A stretch of DNA of 64,000 nt from NCBI RefSeq assembly GCF_009827445.1, contig NZ_WTYI01000001.1:248001-312000 (forward strand), in the 5' to 3' direction. This document shows, in pieces, positions 26,465 to 36,707 of this stretch. This DNA comes from Qipengyuania aquimaris. GTDB taxonomy: Bacteria > Pseudomonadota > Alphaproteobacteria > Sphingomonadales > Sphingomonadaceae. Position 1 is the first letter of the stretch. Each line of letters starts with the position of its first letter. The position numbers and the translations under genes are program-made. The notes beneath the pieces are model-generated. The model was not told the DNA's origin. It worked only from the letters and a program-made list of their open reading frames with translations, and searched no databases.

Positions 26465-27577
26465 ATGACACAGCCTGACGATCTCCTGCCCATCGGGCTC
26501 GAAGACGCGCTGCCTGCGCGTGCCGCCGCCATCACCAGCGCCATGCGCCAGGTGCTGCAATCGATGGACGCGCATGGTTACGACCGCGTGCGCCCGCCGC
26601 TGGTTGAATTCGAACAATCGCTTGCCGGACGCATGGAAGGCGTGGCGACGCGCCGCATGATCCGCTTTACCGATCCGGAAAGCTTGCGCACGCTTGCCCT
26701 GCGCAGCGACATGACCGTGCAGGTCGGGCGGATTGCCGCGACCTCGTTGCGCGATGCGCCGCGCCCGCTGCGCCTTTGCTATGCGGGCGAGGTCGCCACG
26801 ATCAAGGCGGACCAGCTCGATCCGGCTCGCCAGCGCTTGCAGTTGGGTGCCGAACTGGTCGGCAGCGACAGCGTGGCCGCGGCTGCAGAAGCCGTGTCGG
26901 TTGCGCTCGATGCGCTGGAGGCTGCCGGTGTCGATGGCCTGTCGGTCGATTTCACCATGCCCGACCTTGTCGATACGCTGGCCGAAGAAGCGCTACCGCT
27001 CGACGTGGAACAGCGCGAGGCGGTGCGCCGCGAACTCGACATGAAAGATGCAGGCGGCCTCAAGGCTGTCGGCGGTGCTGCTTATCTTCCGCTGCTCTAC
27101 GCGGCGGGTCCGATGGAACAGGCCCTGGAAAAGCTGTCGGCACTCGATGTCGGCGGCGTGCTGGCCAGCCGGACTGCGGCGCTGCGCGAAGTGGCCGCAA
27201 TCCTTGGCGACCGCGTCCGCCTCACGCTCGACCCTTCCGAACGCCACGGTTTCGGATACCAGAGCTGGTTCGGCTTCACCCTCCACAGCGACAAGGCGCG
27301 CGGCGCGCTGGGCCGCGGCGGCACCTATTCAATCAAGGGCAGCGACGAGGCGGCGACCGGCTTCTCCCTCTACATGGAGCCGATCCTCGAAGCTTTGGGC
27401 AAGGGAGAAGCGGAGAAGCGCGACACGGTGTTCCTGCCGCTCGGCCACGACCGCTCCGCAGCGGCAGCCCTTCGCGCCGATGGCTGGCGCACTCGCGCGG
27501 CCGTCAATGCAGAAGACGATGCCGCAACGCTCGGCTGCACGCACCGCCTCGAAAACGGCGAACCGAAACCGCTTTAG
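26465..27577 (+). CDS. hisZ: ATP phosphoribosyltransferase regulatory subunit
   Basis: The 370-residue HisZ is a histidyl-tRNA-synthetase paralogue that activates the short HisG in histidine synthesis. It has LLPIGLEDALPARA at the start, motif-2-like TLALRSDMTVQVGRIAA near 78, and RLCYAGEVATIKA near 102. HisRS motif 3 residues are altered as expected for the non-catalytic form. It is 28 bases after serA and probably in the same operon, although hisG is not in the window. Its last four bases overlap the convergent GST gene. Confidence 0.9.
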   Translation: MTQPDDLLPIGLEDALPARAAAITSAMRQVLQSMDAHGYDRVRPPLVEFEQSLAGRMEGVATRRMIRFTDPESLRTLALRSDMTVQVGRIAATSLRDAPRPLRLCYAGEVATIKADQLDPARQRLQLGAELVGSDSVAAAAEAVSVALDALEAAGVDGLSVDFTMPDLVDTLAEEALPLDVEQREAVRRELDMKDAGGLKAVGGAAYLPLLYAAGPMEQALEKLSALDVGGVLASRTAALREVAAILGDRVRLTLDPSERHGFGYQSWFGFTLHSDKARGALGRGGTYSIKGSDEAATGFSLYMEPILEALGKGEAEKRDTVFLPLGHDRSAAAALRADGWRTRAAVNAEDDAATLGCTHRLENGEPKPL

Positions 27578-28185
27578 GCTGCTTCCGGCTCCCACTTCGG
27601 ATATTTGGTCATGATGGCCGCGAAGAGGTCGGACGTCACATGGCGTTCGAGCCATGCGGCCACGTTGGCAATCCCTGCACTGCCGAACCAGTCGCGATCG
27701 TGGTTGGCGCATTGTCGCACGAACGGGAAGATCGCGATATCGGCGAAACCGCGCTGCTCGCCGCACAGGTTGGGCTGGCCTACCAGCCGATCATTCAGGC
27801 GCTTCAGGTGATCGAGGCACTGCGCGCGGTGTTCCAGCGGGTCGGCATCTTCATAACGCGTGTAGTATTTGTAGCGGTCGAGGTGGTGCTTGAACGGCCC
27901 GTCGGTCGCTTGCAGCAGCTCTGCGTCCTGCCGATCCAGCCAGCCTTCGGGATCGTTTTTGCCAAGCGCCCAGCGCATGATGTCGAGGCTTTCCTCAAGT
28001 ACAGCGCCGTCATCGGTGACGAGAACGGGAACGGTCCCCTTGGGCGAGACTTCCAGCATCGCTGCAGGCTTGTCGCGCAGCACGACCTCGCGGTGTTCCT
28101 TCTCCACCCCGCTGATGTGCAGCGCCATGCGCGCCCGCATCGCATAGGGACAGCGGCAGAAGCTGTAGAGGATCGGCTCAGCCAT
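27574..28185 (-). CDS. Glutathione S-transferase family protein
   Basis: The 203-residue protein has a thioredoxin-fold N-terminus [16 protein letters not shown] (residues 7-22) with a CxCPY-type active site, then the cis-proline [10 protein letters not shown] and the [10 protein letters not shown] glutathione gamma-glutamyl site near 64. The C-terminal helical domain has the family N-capping [12 protein letters not shown]. The cysteine-based site suggests the omega/beta-like or YfcG/GstA-type disulfide-bond transferases rather than classical conjugation. It overlaps trhO by eight bases and follows it in the same unit. Confidence 0.85.
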   Translation of the reverse strand: MAEPILYSFCRCPYAMRARMALHISGVEKEHREVVLRDKPAAMLEVSPKGTVPVLVTDDGAVLEESLDIMRWALGKNDPEGWLDRQDAELLQATDGPFKHHLDRYKYYTRYEDADPLEHRAQCLDHLKRLNDRLVGQPNLCGEQRGFADIAIFPFVRQCANHDRDWFGSAGIANVAAWLERHVTSDLFAAIMTKYPKWEPEAA

Positions 28186-29131
28186 TGTCGCCGTCGCGGT
28201 CCAGCACTTTGCCGACATGGGCTTCACCCCTCTCGCGGGCGAGTTTCGACTGGCGCTGGCGTTCGGCATAGCGGGCGCGCTGTTCGTCGGTGCGCTCCGC
28301 ATGGCAGTGGCGGCAGGCGACGCCTTCCTCGTAGGTCTCGTGCGCAAGGTCCGCAGGCGACAGCGGCATGCGGCAGGCGCGGCACAGCGTGTGTTCGCCG
28401 ATTTCGAGGCCGTGCTTCACGCTCACCCGCTCGTCGAAGACGAAGCATTCGCCTTTCCAGAGGCTTTCTTCCTCGGGCACTTCCTCGAGGTATTTGAGGA
28501 TCCCGCCCTTGAGGTGGTAGACCTCGTCCAGCCCTTCGGATTTTACGAAAGCGGTCGATTTCTCGCAGCGGATGCCGCCGGTGCAGAACATGGCGATCTT
28601 TGGCGTCTTGCCCTCGGCCTCGAATTCGGCGCGGCGGGCGCGGAACCACTCGGGAAATTCGCGGAAGCTCTTCGTTTCCGGGTCGATGGCGCCCTCGAAA
28701 GAGCCGATCTGCACCTCGTAATCGTTGCGGGTGTCGATCACGATGGTGTCGGGATCGGAAATCAGCGCGTTCCAGTCCTCCGGCGCGACATATGTGCCCA
28801 CGCCCTCCATCGGGTCCAGATCGGGCTGGCCCATGGTGACGATCTCCGCCTTCACCCGCACCTTGCTGCGATAGAAGGGTATGGTGTCCGCGCGCGATTC
28901 CTTCACTTCCAGATCCCCGCAGCCCGGCAGCGCGCGGATATGGTCGAGCACCGCCTGGATGCCCGCATCGCTTCCGGCGATCGTGCCGTTGATGCCTTCA
29001 TGCGCCAGCAGCAGCGTACCCTTCACGCCGTGCTCTTCGCACAGCGCGGCAAGGGCAGGGCGCAGGGCCGACGGATCGTCGAACCGCGTGAAGTGATAGA
29101 GCGCGGCAATACGGATGGGGTGCTCGGTCAT
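28178..29131 (-). CDS. trhO: tRNA uridine(34) hydroxylase (rhodanese domain)
   Basis: The 317-residue TrhO (formerly YceA) hydroxylates U34 of some tRNAs toward cmo5U/mcmo5U. It has an N-terminal acylphosphatase-like domain ([15 protein letters not shown]) and a rhodanese domain with [17 protein letters not shown] near 132 and the catalytic loop [12 protein letters not shown] near 183. A C-terminal zinc-type cysteine set (CRACRMPL ... CRHCHAE) and a basic tail complete it. The product length and motifs match the family closely. Confidence 0.93.
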   Translation of the reverse strand: MTEHPIRIAALYHFTRFDDPSALRPALAALCEEHGVKGTLLLAHEGINGTIAGSDAGIQAVLDHIRALPGCGDLEVKESRADTIPFYRSKVRVKAEIVTMGQPDLDPMEGVGTYVAPEDWNALISDPDTIVIDTRNDYEVQIGSFEGAIDPETKSFREFPEWFRARRAEFEAEGKTPKIAMFCTGGIRCEKSTAFVKSEGLDEVYHLKGGILKYLEEVPEEESLWKGECFVFDERVSVKHGLEIGEHTLCRACRMPLSPADLAHETYEEGVACRHCHAERTDEQRARYAERQRQSKLARERGEAHVGKVLDRDGDNG

Positions 29132-29178
29132 GATGGCGCGCCTTTAGCAGCGTGCACGCGGCCTCGCACCCCTCCTGT

Positions 29179-29994
29179 TCAGCAGAATTCGCTGGGATCC
29201 GGGCCCATGCGCCCGTCTTCGCTGTCGAGCGCGTCGATCCGCGCCATCTGGTCGTCCGACAGTTCGAACGACAGGGCCTTGAAATTGGCCTCGATATGCT
29301 TGCGGCTGCTGGCCTTGGGAATGGTCGAGAAACCGTGCTGGATATGCCAGCGGATGATGACCGCGCTGGCGGGCTGGCCGGTTTCTTCCGCAATGGCTTC
29401 GATAGTCTCGTTCGACAGGCCTTCGCCCTGGCCGAGCGGCGACCAGCTCTGGGTGACGATGCCCATTTCCTCGTGCACCTTGCGCAGGGCGCGCTGCTGG
29501 AAGCTGGGGTGCAGTTCGATTTGGTTGAGCGCCGGGGTCACGCCCGTTTCTTCGACCAGCTTGCGCAGATCCTGTTCGCGGAAGTTGGAAACGCCGATGG
29601 ACTTGGCCTTACCCTCCTCGCGCAGTTCGATGAACGCCTTCCACGTGTCCACGAATTCGCCCTTGTCGGGGCAGGGCCAGTGGATCAGCAGCATGTCGAC
29701 ATGGTCGCGGCCCAGCCGCTCGAGGCACTTTTCCGCCGCGCGCTTGGCCCGCTCGTACCCCTGGCTTTCGTTCCAAACCTTGGTCTGCAGGAAGATGTCG
29801 GACCATTCGCCCACGCCTTTGCCGACGCCCTTTTCGTTCTGGTAGATGGCCGCCGTGTCGATCAGCCAGTAGCCCACGTCGATCGCGGTCGAGACGGCTT
29901 CGGGCGCCTTGTCCTCGTCGATCTTGTAGGTGCCGAAACCGAGCTGGGGGATCTGGCGGCCGTCGTTCAGGTTGAGCGTGGGATAGTCGGTCAT
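29179..29994 (-). CDS. Aldo/keto reductase
   Basis: The 271-residue protein is a TIM-barrel NADPH-dependent carbonyl reductase close to the 2,5-didehydrogluconate reductase group. It carries IPQLGFGTYKI at the start, the catalytic tyrosine in LIDTAAIYQNEKGVGKG near 45-60, LLIHWPCP near 105, and the cofactor-side IPKASSRKHIEANFKA near 225. The Asp-Tyr-Lys-His set appears intact. A strong AGGAG lies five bases before ATG. The natural substrate is unknown. Confidence 0.93.
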   Translation of the reverse strand: MTDYPTLNLNDGRQIPQLGFGTYKIDEDKAPEAVSTAIDVGYWLIDTAAIYQNEKGVGKGVGEWSDIFLQTKVWNESQGYERAKRAAEKCLERLGRDHVDMLLIHWPCPDKGEFVDTWKAFIELREEGKAKSIGVSNFREQDLRKLVEETGVTPALNQIELHPSFQQRALRKVHEEMGIVTQSWSPLGQGEGLSNETIEAIAEETGQPASAVIIRWHIQHGFSTIPKASSRKHIEANFKALSFELSDDQMARIDALDSEDGRMGPDPSEFC

Positions 29995-30102
29995 AAATTC
30001 TCCTTTGCCTGAACAATGGAGAAGTGGCGTCGAAGTTTCCCCGATCTGCCTTGCCCCCTTGGCTGCAAACGCCTAACGCGACGCGCGTTTGTGCATCCCT
30101 AG

Positions 30103-31410
<1,308 letters not shown>

Positions 31411-31438
31411 TCATGCAGGCAGTGGCAGGATGCGGCTC

Positions 31439-31951
31439 ATGCGTATCCTTTCGCTGCTTTGCCTCCTACTCCTGACAGCGTGCTCGCAAGCCGTGCCAGA
31501 GGCGCGTGCGCAACAGGCGCAGGACGGTGAGCGGGCGGATTTCGTGCTGGTCGACAAGTCGGACCGCACGCTTTGGGTTTACCAGGCGGGCAAGATCATC
31601 CGCACCTATGACGGCCTGCAATATGGCGACCAGCCGGTCGGCCATAAACGCTTCGAAGGGGACGAGCGCACGCCCGAAGGCCGCTACACCATTACCTATG
31701 GCAACGAGCAGTCAAGCTACTACCTCAGCCTCTATATCGACTATCCCAATGCCGCCGACAAAGCCTATGCCAAGGCGCGGGGGCGCTCGCCCGGCGGGCT
31801 CATCTTCCTGCACGGCCAGCCCAATGGCATGCCCTTCGATGCGCGCGTTCCGGGCGACTGGACCGATGGCTGCATCGCCCTTTCCAACCGCGAGATCGCG
31901 GAGCTGTGGTCGCTGATCCCCGATGGGACGCCGATCGAAATACGCCCCTGA
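31439..31951 (+). CDS. L,D-transpeptidase lipoprotein (YkuD family)
   Basis: The 170-residue protein has a lipoprotein signal ending LLLLTAC and a YkuD catalytic domain from DFVLVDKSDRTLWVYQ. The active site is the His-Gly segment LHGQPNG near 123 and the catalytic cysteine in DWTDGCIALSN near 143. It should form 3-3 peptidoglycan cross-links or attach proteins to the wall from the periplasm. ATG at 31439 is favoured by AGGA eight bases upstream; ATG 31430 is in frame. The domain is short (mini-YkuD). Confidence 0.88.
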   Translation: MRILSLLCLLLLTACSQAVPEARAQQAQDGERADFVLVDKSDRTLWVYQAGKIIRTYDGLQYGDQPVGHKRFEGDERTPEGRYTITYGNEQSSYYLSLYIDYPNAADKAYAKARGRSPGGLIFLHGQPNGMPFDARVPGDWTDGCIALSNREIAELWSLIPDGTPIEIRP

Positions 31952-31955
31952 ATTC

Positions 31956-31988
31956 TTGACACGATCACTGTTTGTTCTCACAAAGTTC
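31956..31988 (+). promoter_or_regulatory. Promoter with LexA-type box GTTC-N7-GTTC
   Basis: TTGACA at 31956-31961 is a good -35 element. GTTC at 31974-31977 and GTTC at 31985-31988 are separated by exactly seven bases, the form of the alphaproteobacterial LexA site, and cover the expected -10 region. The gene starting at 32018 would be damage-inducible if LexA binds here. The same motif precedes rmuC. Confidence 0.55.
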
Positions 31989-32017
31989 TCCTACAGAGAC
32001 TCGTGAGAGGTGATTCC

Positions 32018-32989
32018 ATGCAGGCCGATTTCAGTTACGAGCCGGTGTATGACGGGGCCGGATGCCAGCTTGGCGTGACCATATTGGCGGACCGCGATGC
32101 CGTGCGCGCACAGATGCGCGACGATGCGGTGGCGGCGGGCTTTCGCGTGCTGGAATGCTGTCGGCTGGACGAGTTTGCCAGCGGCTCCATCGCGGCTCTG
32201 GGGGACCTCGTGCTGGTCGATTGCCTTGCAGCCGATGCCGAAACCATGGCTTTGCTCGCCCGGCTCGATATGCGCGCCGGGAAATCGGGCGCGCAGATGG
32301 TGATCTCGACCGGTATGGACGCGCTCGATGCGGTGTTCGGCTGTTTTTCCATGTCGGGAGCGCAAATCCTCGTCGAACCGGGACGTGCCGAACGCATCAT
32401 CGCTGTCGGACGGGTGCTGGCCGATGTGCCGAACCTGCGGCTGCGCGAACTGGCGGAAGAAGACCGGCTGATGCTCCTTCGACTGACCGAACAGGTCGGC
32501 AAGATGGCAGAACGGATCGAACGCCTGTCTCCCGGACAGCGGGAAGGCGGGGGCGCCTTCCGGCTGGAAGCGGCGGCACAGGCCTGGCGCGGACAGGATG
32601 CCGCTGGCGGGGCGGGCAACGGAGCCAGCCTGCCCGATGCGGCTGCTATCCGCGCCGTCATTCGCCGCCGCCAGATGCGCGCCAAGTTCTTCGATGCGGA
32701 CCTGTTCGCCGATCCGGCATGGGACATATTGCTCGATCTCGCCGCCGCGCGCGCCGGAAGGGAACGTGTCAGCGTCACTTCGCTGTGTATCGCGGCTGGC
32801 GTTCCTGCCACCACGGCGCTGCGCTGGATCACGCAAATGGTCGAAAGCGGCCTGCTGCTGCGCATTCCCGATCCCGCCGACCGCCGCCGCGCGCATATCG
32901 CGCTGGCCGATAGCACGGCCGATGCGATGGCACGCTATTTCCGCGAAGCCGGTATCGGCTCGAGCCACCAGATCGCGGCGGTGGCCTAG
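32018..32989 (+). CDS. Receiver-like and winged-helix (MarR-type) regulator of unknown role
   Basis: The 323-residue protein has an N-terminal half (about 10-130) built like a response-regulator receiver, with a strand ending LVLVDC where the phospho-acceptor aspartate would be, but without the usual second acidic pair. A helical linker rich in Glu/Arg follows (about 140-165). The C-terminal winged helix (about 215-315) has VTSLCIAAGVPATTALRWITQMVESGLL and the wing IPDPADRRRAHIAL, as in MarR proteins. GAGAGGTG precedes ATG. It probably binds DNA; ligand and targets are unknown. Its stop overlaps the convergent siroheme gene by four bases. Confidence 0.7.
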   Translation: MQADFSYEPVYDGAGCQLGVTILADRDAVRAQMRDDAVAAGFRVLECCRLDEFASGSIAALGDLVLVDCLAADAETMALLARLDMRAGKSGAQMVISTGMDALDAVFGCFSMSGAQILVEPGRAERIIAVGRVLADVPNLRLRELAEEDRLMLLRLTEQVGKMAERIERLSPGQREGGGAFRLEAAAQAWRGQDAAGGAGNGASLPDAAAIRAVIRRRQMRAKFFDADLFADPAWDILLDLAAARAGRERVSVTSLCIAAGVPATTALRWITQMVESGLLLRIPDPADRRRAHIALADSTADAMARYFREAGIGSSHQIAAVA

Positions 32990-33759
32990 CCCTTCCTGAT
33001 CACGACCCGTCGGCCGCTGGTCGGTGAATCCTCGCACGGCAGGAGATGACGCGCCGCATCGGCCCGCGCACGGATGAGGATCGCTTCCGGAACGCCGCTA
33101 TCGTGCAGCACGTGATCGGCCTCTCCTAGCGCGCGCGCCTGCCGGATAGTGAGGTCTTCAGGATCATCGCTCGTCAGCAAGATTTCCAGGACCTCGTCTG
33201 CTACAGGATCGTCACTGTCCTCTATCCAGCGCTCTACGTCCTCTACACTCTTCGCGGCCATTACATCGAGCGCGCCCCCCTGCGAAAGCGCACCATCCAG
33301 CGCACGACGGCGGTCGTCGCCGGAGGGAAATTTCGCCCGGATTTTGTCGCGCGCGTTGGATAGCGCCTCGGCCAATCCGCCAAGATTTTGCGGCAGGATC
33401 GCTTCCAGCCGCAGGCGCAGGTGCTTCGCCAGTCCGGCAGAGGCACCGCCCGTGCTCACCGCGACCAGCACGGGATCGCGTTCAAGCAGGCTGGGCAATG
33501 TAAAGTCGCACAGGTCGGGTCTATCCGCCACGTTTACCAGCAGGCCGAGCCGTTTCAGCCGCAGCGCCGCCGCCTCTGCCGCGCGCTCGTCGGCGAGTGC
33601 CACAAATGCCAGTTTCGCATGATGCGCTTCGGTCTCTGCGCAGGGAATGCCCCCGGCGCGTCCGACAAGCCGTGCCTTCGCCTCCGCCATTTCGCCGCTG
33701 CCCACCACCACGACCCGCTGGCCGGAAATGCGATGGAATAGCGGGAGCGAATGCAACAT
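32986..33759 (-). CDS. Siroheme-synthesis precorrin-2 dehydrogenase with vestigial SUMT tail
   Basis: The 257-residue protein matches the N-terminal module of CysG, which oxidises precorrin-2 with NAD and inserts iron. It begins with PLFHRISGQRVVVVGSGEMAEAK, has LLVNVADRPDLCDFTLPSL near 73, and VAVSTGGASAGLAKHLR near 99. Residues 194-240 (33040-33180) resemble the start of a SUMT domain (DPEDLTIRQARALGEADHV aligns with DPDLLTLRAARLLDRARII of the window's CobA), but the rest of that domain is missing. Methyltransfer is therefore left to CobA at 10743. It abuts lysA by a one-base overlap. Confidence 0.85.
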   Translation of the reverse strand: MLHSLPLFHRISGQRVVVVGSGEMAEAKARLVGRAGGIPCAETEAHHAKLAFVALADERAAEAAALRLKRLGLLVNVADRPDLCDFTLPSLLERDPVLVAVSTGGASAGLAKHLRLRLEAILPQNLGGLAEALSNARDKIRAKFPSGDDRRRALDGALSQGGALDVMAAKSVEDVERWIEDSDDPVADEVLEILLTSDDPEDLTIRQARALGEADHVLHDSGVPEAILIRARADAARHLLPCEDSPTSGRRVVIRKG

Positions 33760-35018
33760 CAGTCGAGCCACTCCGGCACGCGTTCCGCATCCATGATCGC
33801 CCCTGCCGCAATCCGGTCGGCGACAGTCGCGAAACGGTCCCCGTCGACCAGCACTTCTGCCACGAAACCACGCGAATTGTAGCTCGATGCCATGGTCGCG
33901 CCATAAGCACCTGCGGTGCGGAAAACCGCCAATTCTCCGGCGATCAGCGCATCGCATTCGCGGTCCATCGCGAAGGTGTCGCCCGTTTCGCAGATCGGGC
34001 CGACGATGTGGGCGGTCATGCGCTGTCCGGTAGGCTCCACCGCCTCGAAATCATGCCACGCACCGTACATGGCAGGCCGGGCGAGATCGTTCATTGCTGC
34101 ATCGACGACCACGAAAGGCCGTTCGATCCCGCGCTTCACGCGCACCACGCGGGTTAGGAGGACACCCGCGTTCCCGGCAATCACGCGCCCGGGTTCGAAC
34201 ATCAGGCGCACGTCCCAGCCAGCCGAAACCCGCGCGACCATTTCGCCATAGGCGGCGGGCGAGGGATATTCCTCGCCGCTCTTGTACGGCACGCCAAGCC
34301 CGCCGCCGAGATCGGCGTGGGTCACCTTGCACCCTCGCGCACGGAGATCGGCGATCAGCTGCCCGACCTTTCCGAAAGCGGTTTCCAAAGGCTCCAAATC
34401 GGCCAGCTGGCTGCCGATGTGAACCGCAACGCCGCGCATATCGAGGCCGTCTTCGCCCGCCAGCGAAGCGTAGATTTCGACTGCCCGGTCGATCGGGACA
34501 CCGAACTTGTTCTCGCGCTTGCCGGTAGAGATCTTCTCGTGGGTTCGCGCATCGACATCGGGATTTACGCGCAGCGCGCAGGCGGCCGTCTTGCCGAAGC
34601 GGCGGGCAATGGCCGCCAGCTCGTACCCTTCCTCTTCGCTCTCGATATTGAACTGGCCAATGCTGCATTCGAGACCCTGCTGCAGTTCGTCATGGGTCTT
34701 GCCGACGCCGGAGAACACGATGTCTTCCGCTTTCATGCCAGCCGCCAGCGCGCGGGTAAGCTCACCACCAGAAACGACGTCGGCGCCATACCTCATGTTC
34801 GCCAGCACGCGCAGCACGGCAAGGTTCGGGTTGGATTTGACCGCGAAGGCAATGTGCGGATTGTCGAGCGCGGAAAGCCCTTCGCGATAGACGCGGGCGT
34901 GGCGTTCAAGCGTGGCGCGCGAATAGACGTAAACCGGTGTGCCGACCGCTTCGGCTATCTGGGTAAGCGGCACGTCCTCTGCATGGAGGACGCCATCGCG
35001 GATCTGGAAATGGTCCAT
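33759..35018 (-). CDS. lysA: Diaminopimelate decarboxylase
   Basis: The 419-residue PLP enzyme makes lysine from meso-diaminopimelate. It is an alanine-racemase-fold enzyme: the Schiff-base lysine is in HIAFAVKSNPNLAVL near 56, GGELTRAL near 82, the phosphate loop HADLGGGLGVPY near 235, FEPGRVIAGNAG near 275 and the substrate cysteine/tyrosine region ICETGDTFAMDR near 345. It lies downstream of argH and the small lipoprotein gene and upstream of the siroheme gene, all on the minus strand. Confidence 0.96.
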   Translation of the reverse strand: MDHFQIRDGVLHAEDVPLTQIAEAVGTPVYVYSRATLERHARVYREGLSALDNPHIAFAVKSNPNLAVLRVLANMRYGADVVSGGELTRALAAGMKAEDIVFSGVGKTHDELQQGLECSIGQFNIESEEEGYELAAIARRFGKTAACALRVNPDVDARTHEKISTGKRENKFGVPIDRAVEIYASLAGEDGLDMRGVAVHIGSQLADLEPLETAFGKVGQLIADLRARGCKVTHADLGGGLGVPYKSGEEYPSPAAYGEMVARVSAGWDVRLMFEPGRVIAGNAGVLLTRVVRVKRGIERPFVVVDAAMNDLARPAMYGAWHDFEAVEPTGQRMTAHIVGPICETGDTFAMDRECDALIAGELAVFRTAGAYGATMASSYNSRGFVAEVLVDGDRFATVADRIAAGAIMDAERVPEWLD

Positions 35019-35081
35019 GGGCAGCGCGTTTGCCGAATGGCCAAGGCCAAGTCTAGCAAGCCTTGCTTGTCCCGCTGCAAC

Positions 35082-35318
35082 CTACTCCGGCGGAAGATCG
35101 AAGGGATCGTCCTCTCGTTCTTCGGAACGGGTGCGCAATTCTGTGCTGCGCTCCGGAGCGGCCTGGGGATCGAGCTGGAGCAGGTCGTCCGCATCCGGCT
35201 GCACTTCGGCACCGAACGGCGCCGGCGGCAGCGTCTCGCCAGCCAAGGGCTTCAGCTGCGCCTTCTGCCCGCAGGCGGACAGCAGGGTGAGGGCGATAAT
35301 CAGGGCGCCAAGGCGCAT
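35082..35318 (-). CDS. lptM: Small lipoprotein between argH and lysA (LptM-like)
   Basis: The 78-residue protein has the signal [19 protein letters not shown], with lipidated Cys16 followed by GQK, the start typical of the short LptM/YifL lipoproteins that are found upstream of lysA in many proteobacteria. LptM helps LptD mature in Escherichia coli. The rest is a Pro/Asp/Glu-rich, probably disordered tail, longer than in YifL. The argH-lipoprotein-lysA order supports the call. The start overlaps the argH stop by one base. The LptM function itself is inferred. Confidence 0.72.
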   Translation of the reverse strand: MRLGALIIALTLLSACGQKAQLKPLAGETLPPAPFGAEVQPDADDLLQLDPQAAPERSTELRTRSEEREDDPFDLPPE

Positions 35319-36691
35319 CAGAATTTCTCCAGCCGCTTGCGGGCATCTTCTACCTGCTGCCTTACCCGCTCCGGCGCGGTCCCGCCATAGGAAGCGCGCG
35401 CGGCGACCGAAGCATCGACCGAAAGCGCGTCGAAAACGCGTTCGTCGATACGGCTGTCGATGGCCTTGAGATCGTCGATGGCAAGGCCGTCGAGGGCGAC
35501 ACCTTTCTCGTCGGCCAGCTTTACGGCGGCGCCGGTGATGTGATGCGCCTCGCGGAAAGGAATGTCCGCCTGCCGCACGAGCCAGTCGGCAAGGTCGGTC
35601 GCCGTGGCGTGCCCTGCTTCCGCAGCCTTGCGCATCCGGGCCTTATCGAAGCCGCTGTCCGCTACCATTCCCGCCATCGCCGCGAGCGAAAGGTCCATCA
35701 GGCCCGCAGCCTCGAAGACCGGCGGCTTGTCGTCCTGCATATCCTTGGAATAGGCCAGCGGCAGGCCCTTCATCGTCACCATCAGCGCCGTGGTGCACCC
35801 GATCACGCGCCCCGCATGGCCGCGCACCAGTTCGGCGGCGTCGGGATTGCGCTTTTGCGGCATGATCGAGCTGCCGGTCGACAGCGTGTCGGGCAGTTTG
35901 ACGAAGCCGAAGGGCTGGCTGGTCCAGATGATGAACTCCTCAGCCAGGCGCGAAAGGTGCAGGGCGCACTGGCTTGCGGCCATGAGGTAATCGAGCGCGA
36001 AATCGCGATCCGACACCGCATCGAGGCTGTTGCGGGTGGGCCGGGCGAAACCCAGCGCCTTTGCAGTCATCTCGCGGTCGAGATCGAAGCCGGTTCCCGC
36101 AAGCGCCGCCGAACCGAGCGGGCATTCGTCCATCCGCTCCAGCGCGTCTGCAAACCGCGAGCGGTCGCGCACCAGCATTTCGAAATAGGCGAGCAGGTGG
36201 TGGCCAAGCGTCACGGGCTGCGCGGTCTGCAAATGGGTGAAGCCGGGCATGATCGTGTCGGCATGCTCGTCGGCGCGGGCGACCAGCGCGTGGAGCACCG
36301 CGTCTATCCCTGCGATCGCGCGTCGATTGGCGCTGCGGACCCACATGCGGAAATCGGTCGCCACCTGGTCGTTACGGCTGCGCGCAGTATGGAGCCGCCC
36401 CGCGACCGGACCGACGATTTCGGTCAGCCGTGCCTCGACGGTCATGTGGATGTCTTCGAGGTCCCAGTCCTCGGGCACGCCGTCCGCTTCATATTCCTCG
36501 GCAATCTGCGCCAGGCCCTTGTCGATCGCGGCGGTGTCCGCTTCGCTGACGATGCCCTGCCTGGCCAGCATGGCGACATGGGCGCGGCTGCCCGCGATGT
36601 CTTCGCGCCACAGCGCCTTGTCGAAGGGGATAGAGGCGTTGATTTCGCGCATTATCGCGCTAGGCCCTTCGGCGAACCTGCCGCCCCACAT
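35318..36691 (-). CDS. argH: Argininosuccinate lyase
   Basis: The 457-residue enzyme of the fumarase/aspartase superfamily makes arginine and fumarate. It shows [14 protein letters not shown] at the start, [18 protein letters not shown] near 110, [17 protein letters not shown] near 160 and the catalytic-serine loop [16 protein letters not shown] near 280. ATG 36691 matches the family N-terminus. Its start is only 16 bases from the start of the divergent TlpA gene, so at least one promoter must lie inside the opposite coding region. Confidence 0.96.
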   Translation of the reverse strand: MWGGRFAEGPSAIMREINASIPFDKALWREDIAGSRAHVAMLARQGIVSEADTAAIDKGLAQIAEEYEADGVPEDWDLEDIHMTVEARLTEIVGPVAGRLHTARSRNDQVATDFRMWVRSANRRAIAGIDAVLHALVARADEHADTIMPGFTHLQTAQPVTLGHHLLAYFEMLVRDRSRFADALERMDECPLGSAALAGTGFDLDREMTAKALGFARPTRNSLDAVSDRDFALDYLMAASQCALHLSRLAEEFIIWTSQPFGFVKLPDTLSTGSSIMPQKRNPDAAELVRGHAGRVIGCTTALMVTMKGLPLAYSKDMQDDKPPVFEAAGLMDLSLAAMAGMVADSGFDKARMRKAAEAGHATATDLADWLVRQADIPFREAHHITGAAVKLADEKGVALDGLAIDDLKAIDSRIDERVFDALSVDASVAARASYGGTAPERVRQQVEDARKRLEKF

Positions 36692-36707
36692 TGCATTGGA
36701 GCCTTTA

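Noticed and set aside
24808-26544. A 578-codon frame antisense to serA
   Set aside because: It spans serA and its neighbours in the mirror frame with no conserved motif.
28217-29845. A 542-codon plus-strand frame over trhO and the aldo/keto reductase
   Set aside because: Both minus-strand genes are clear by catalytic motifs; the plus-strand frame is an artefact of codon bias.
31974-31988. Treating the GTTC-N7-GTTC box as proof of SOS control
   Set aside because: The motif is expected about twice by chance in 64 kb, so it is kept as a lead only and given moderate confidence.
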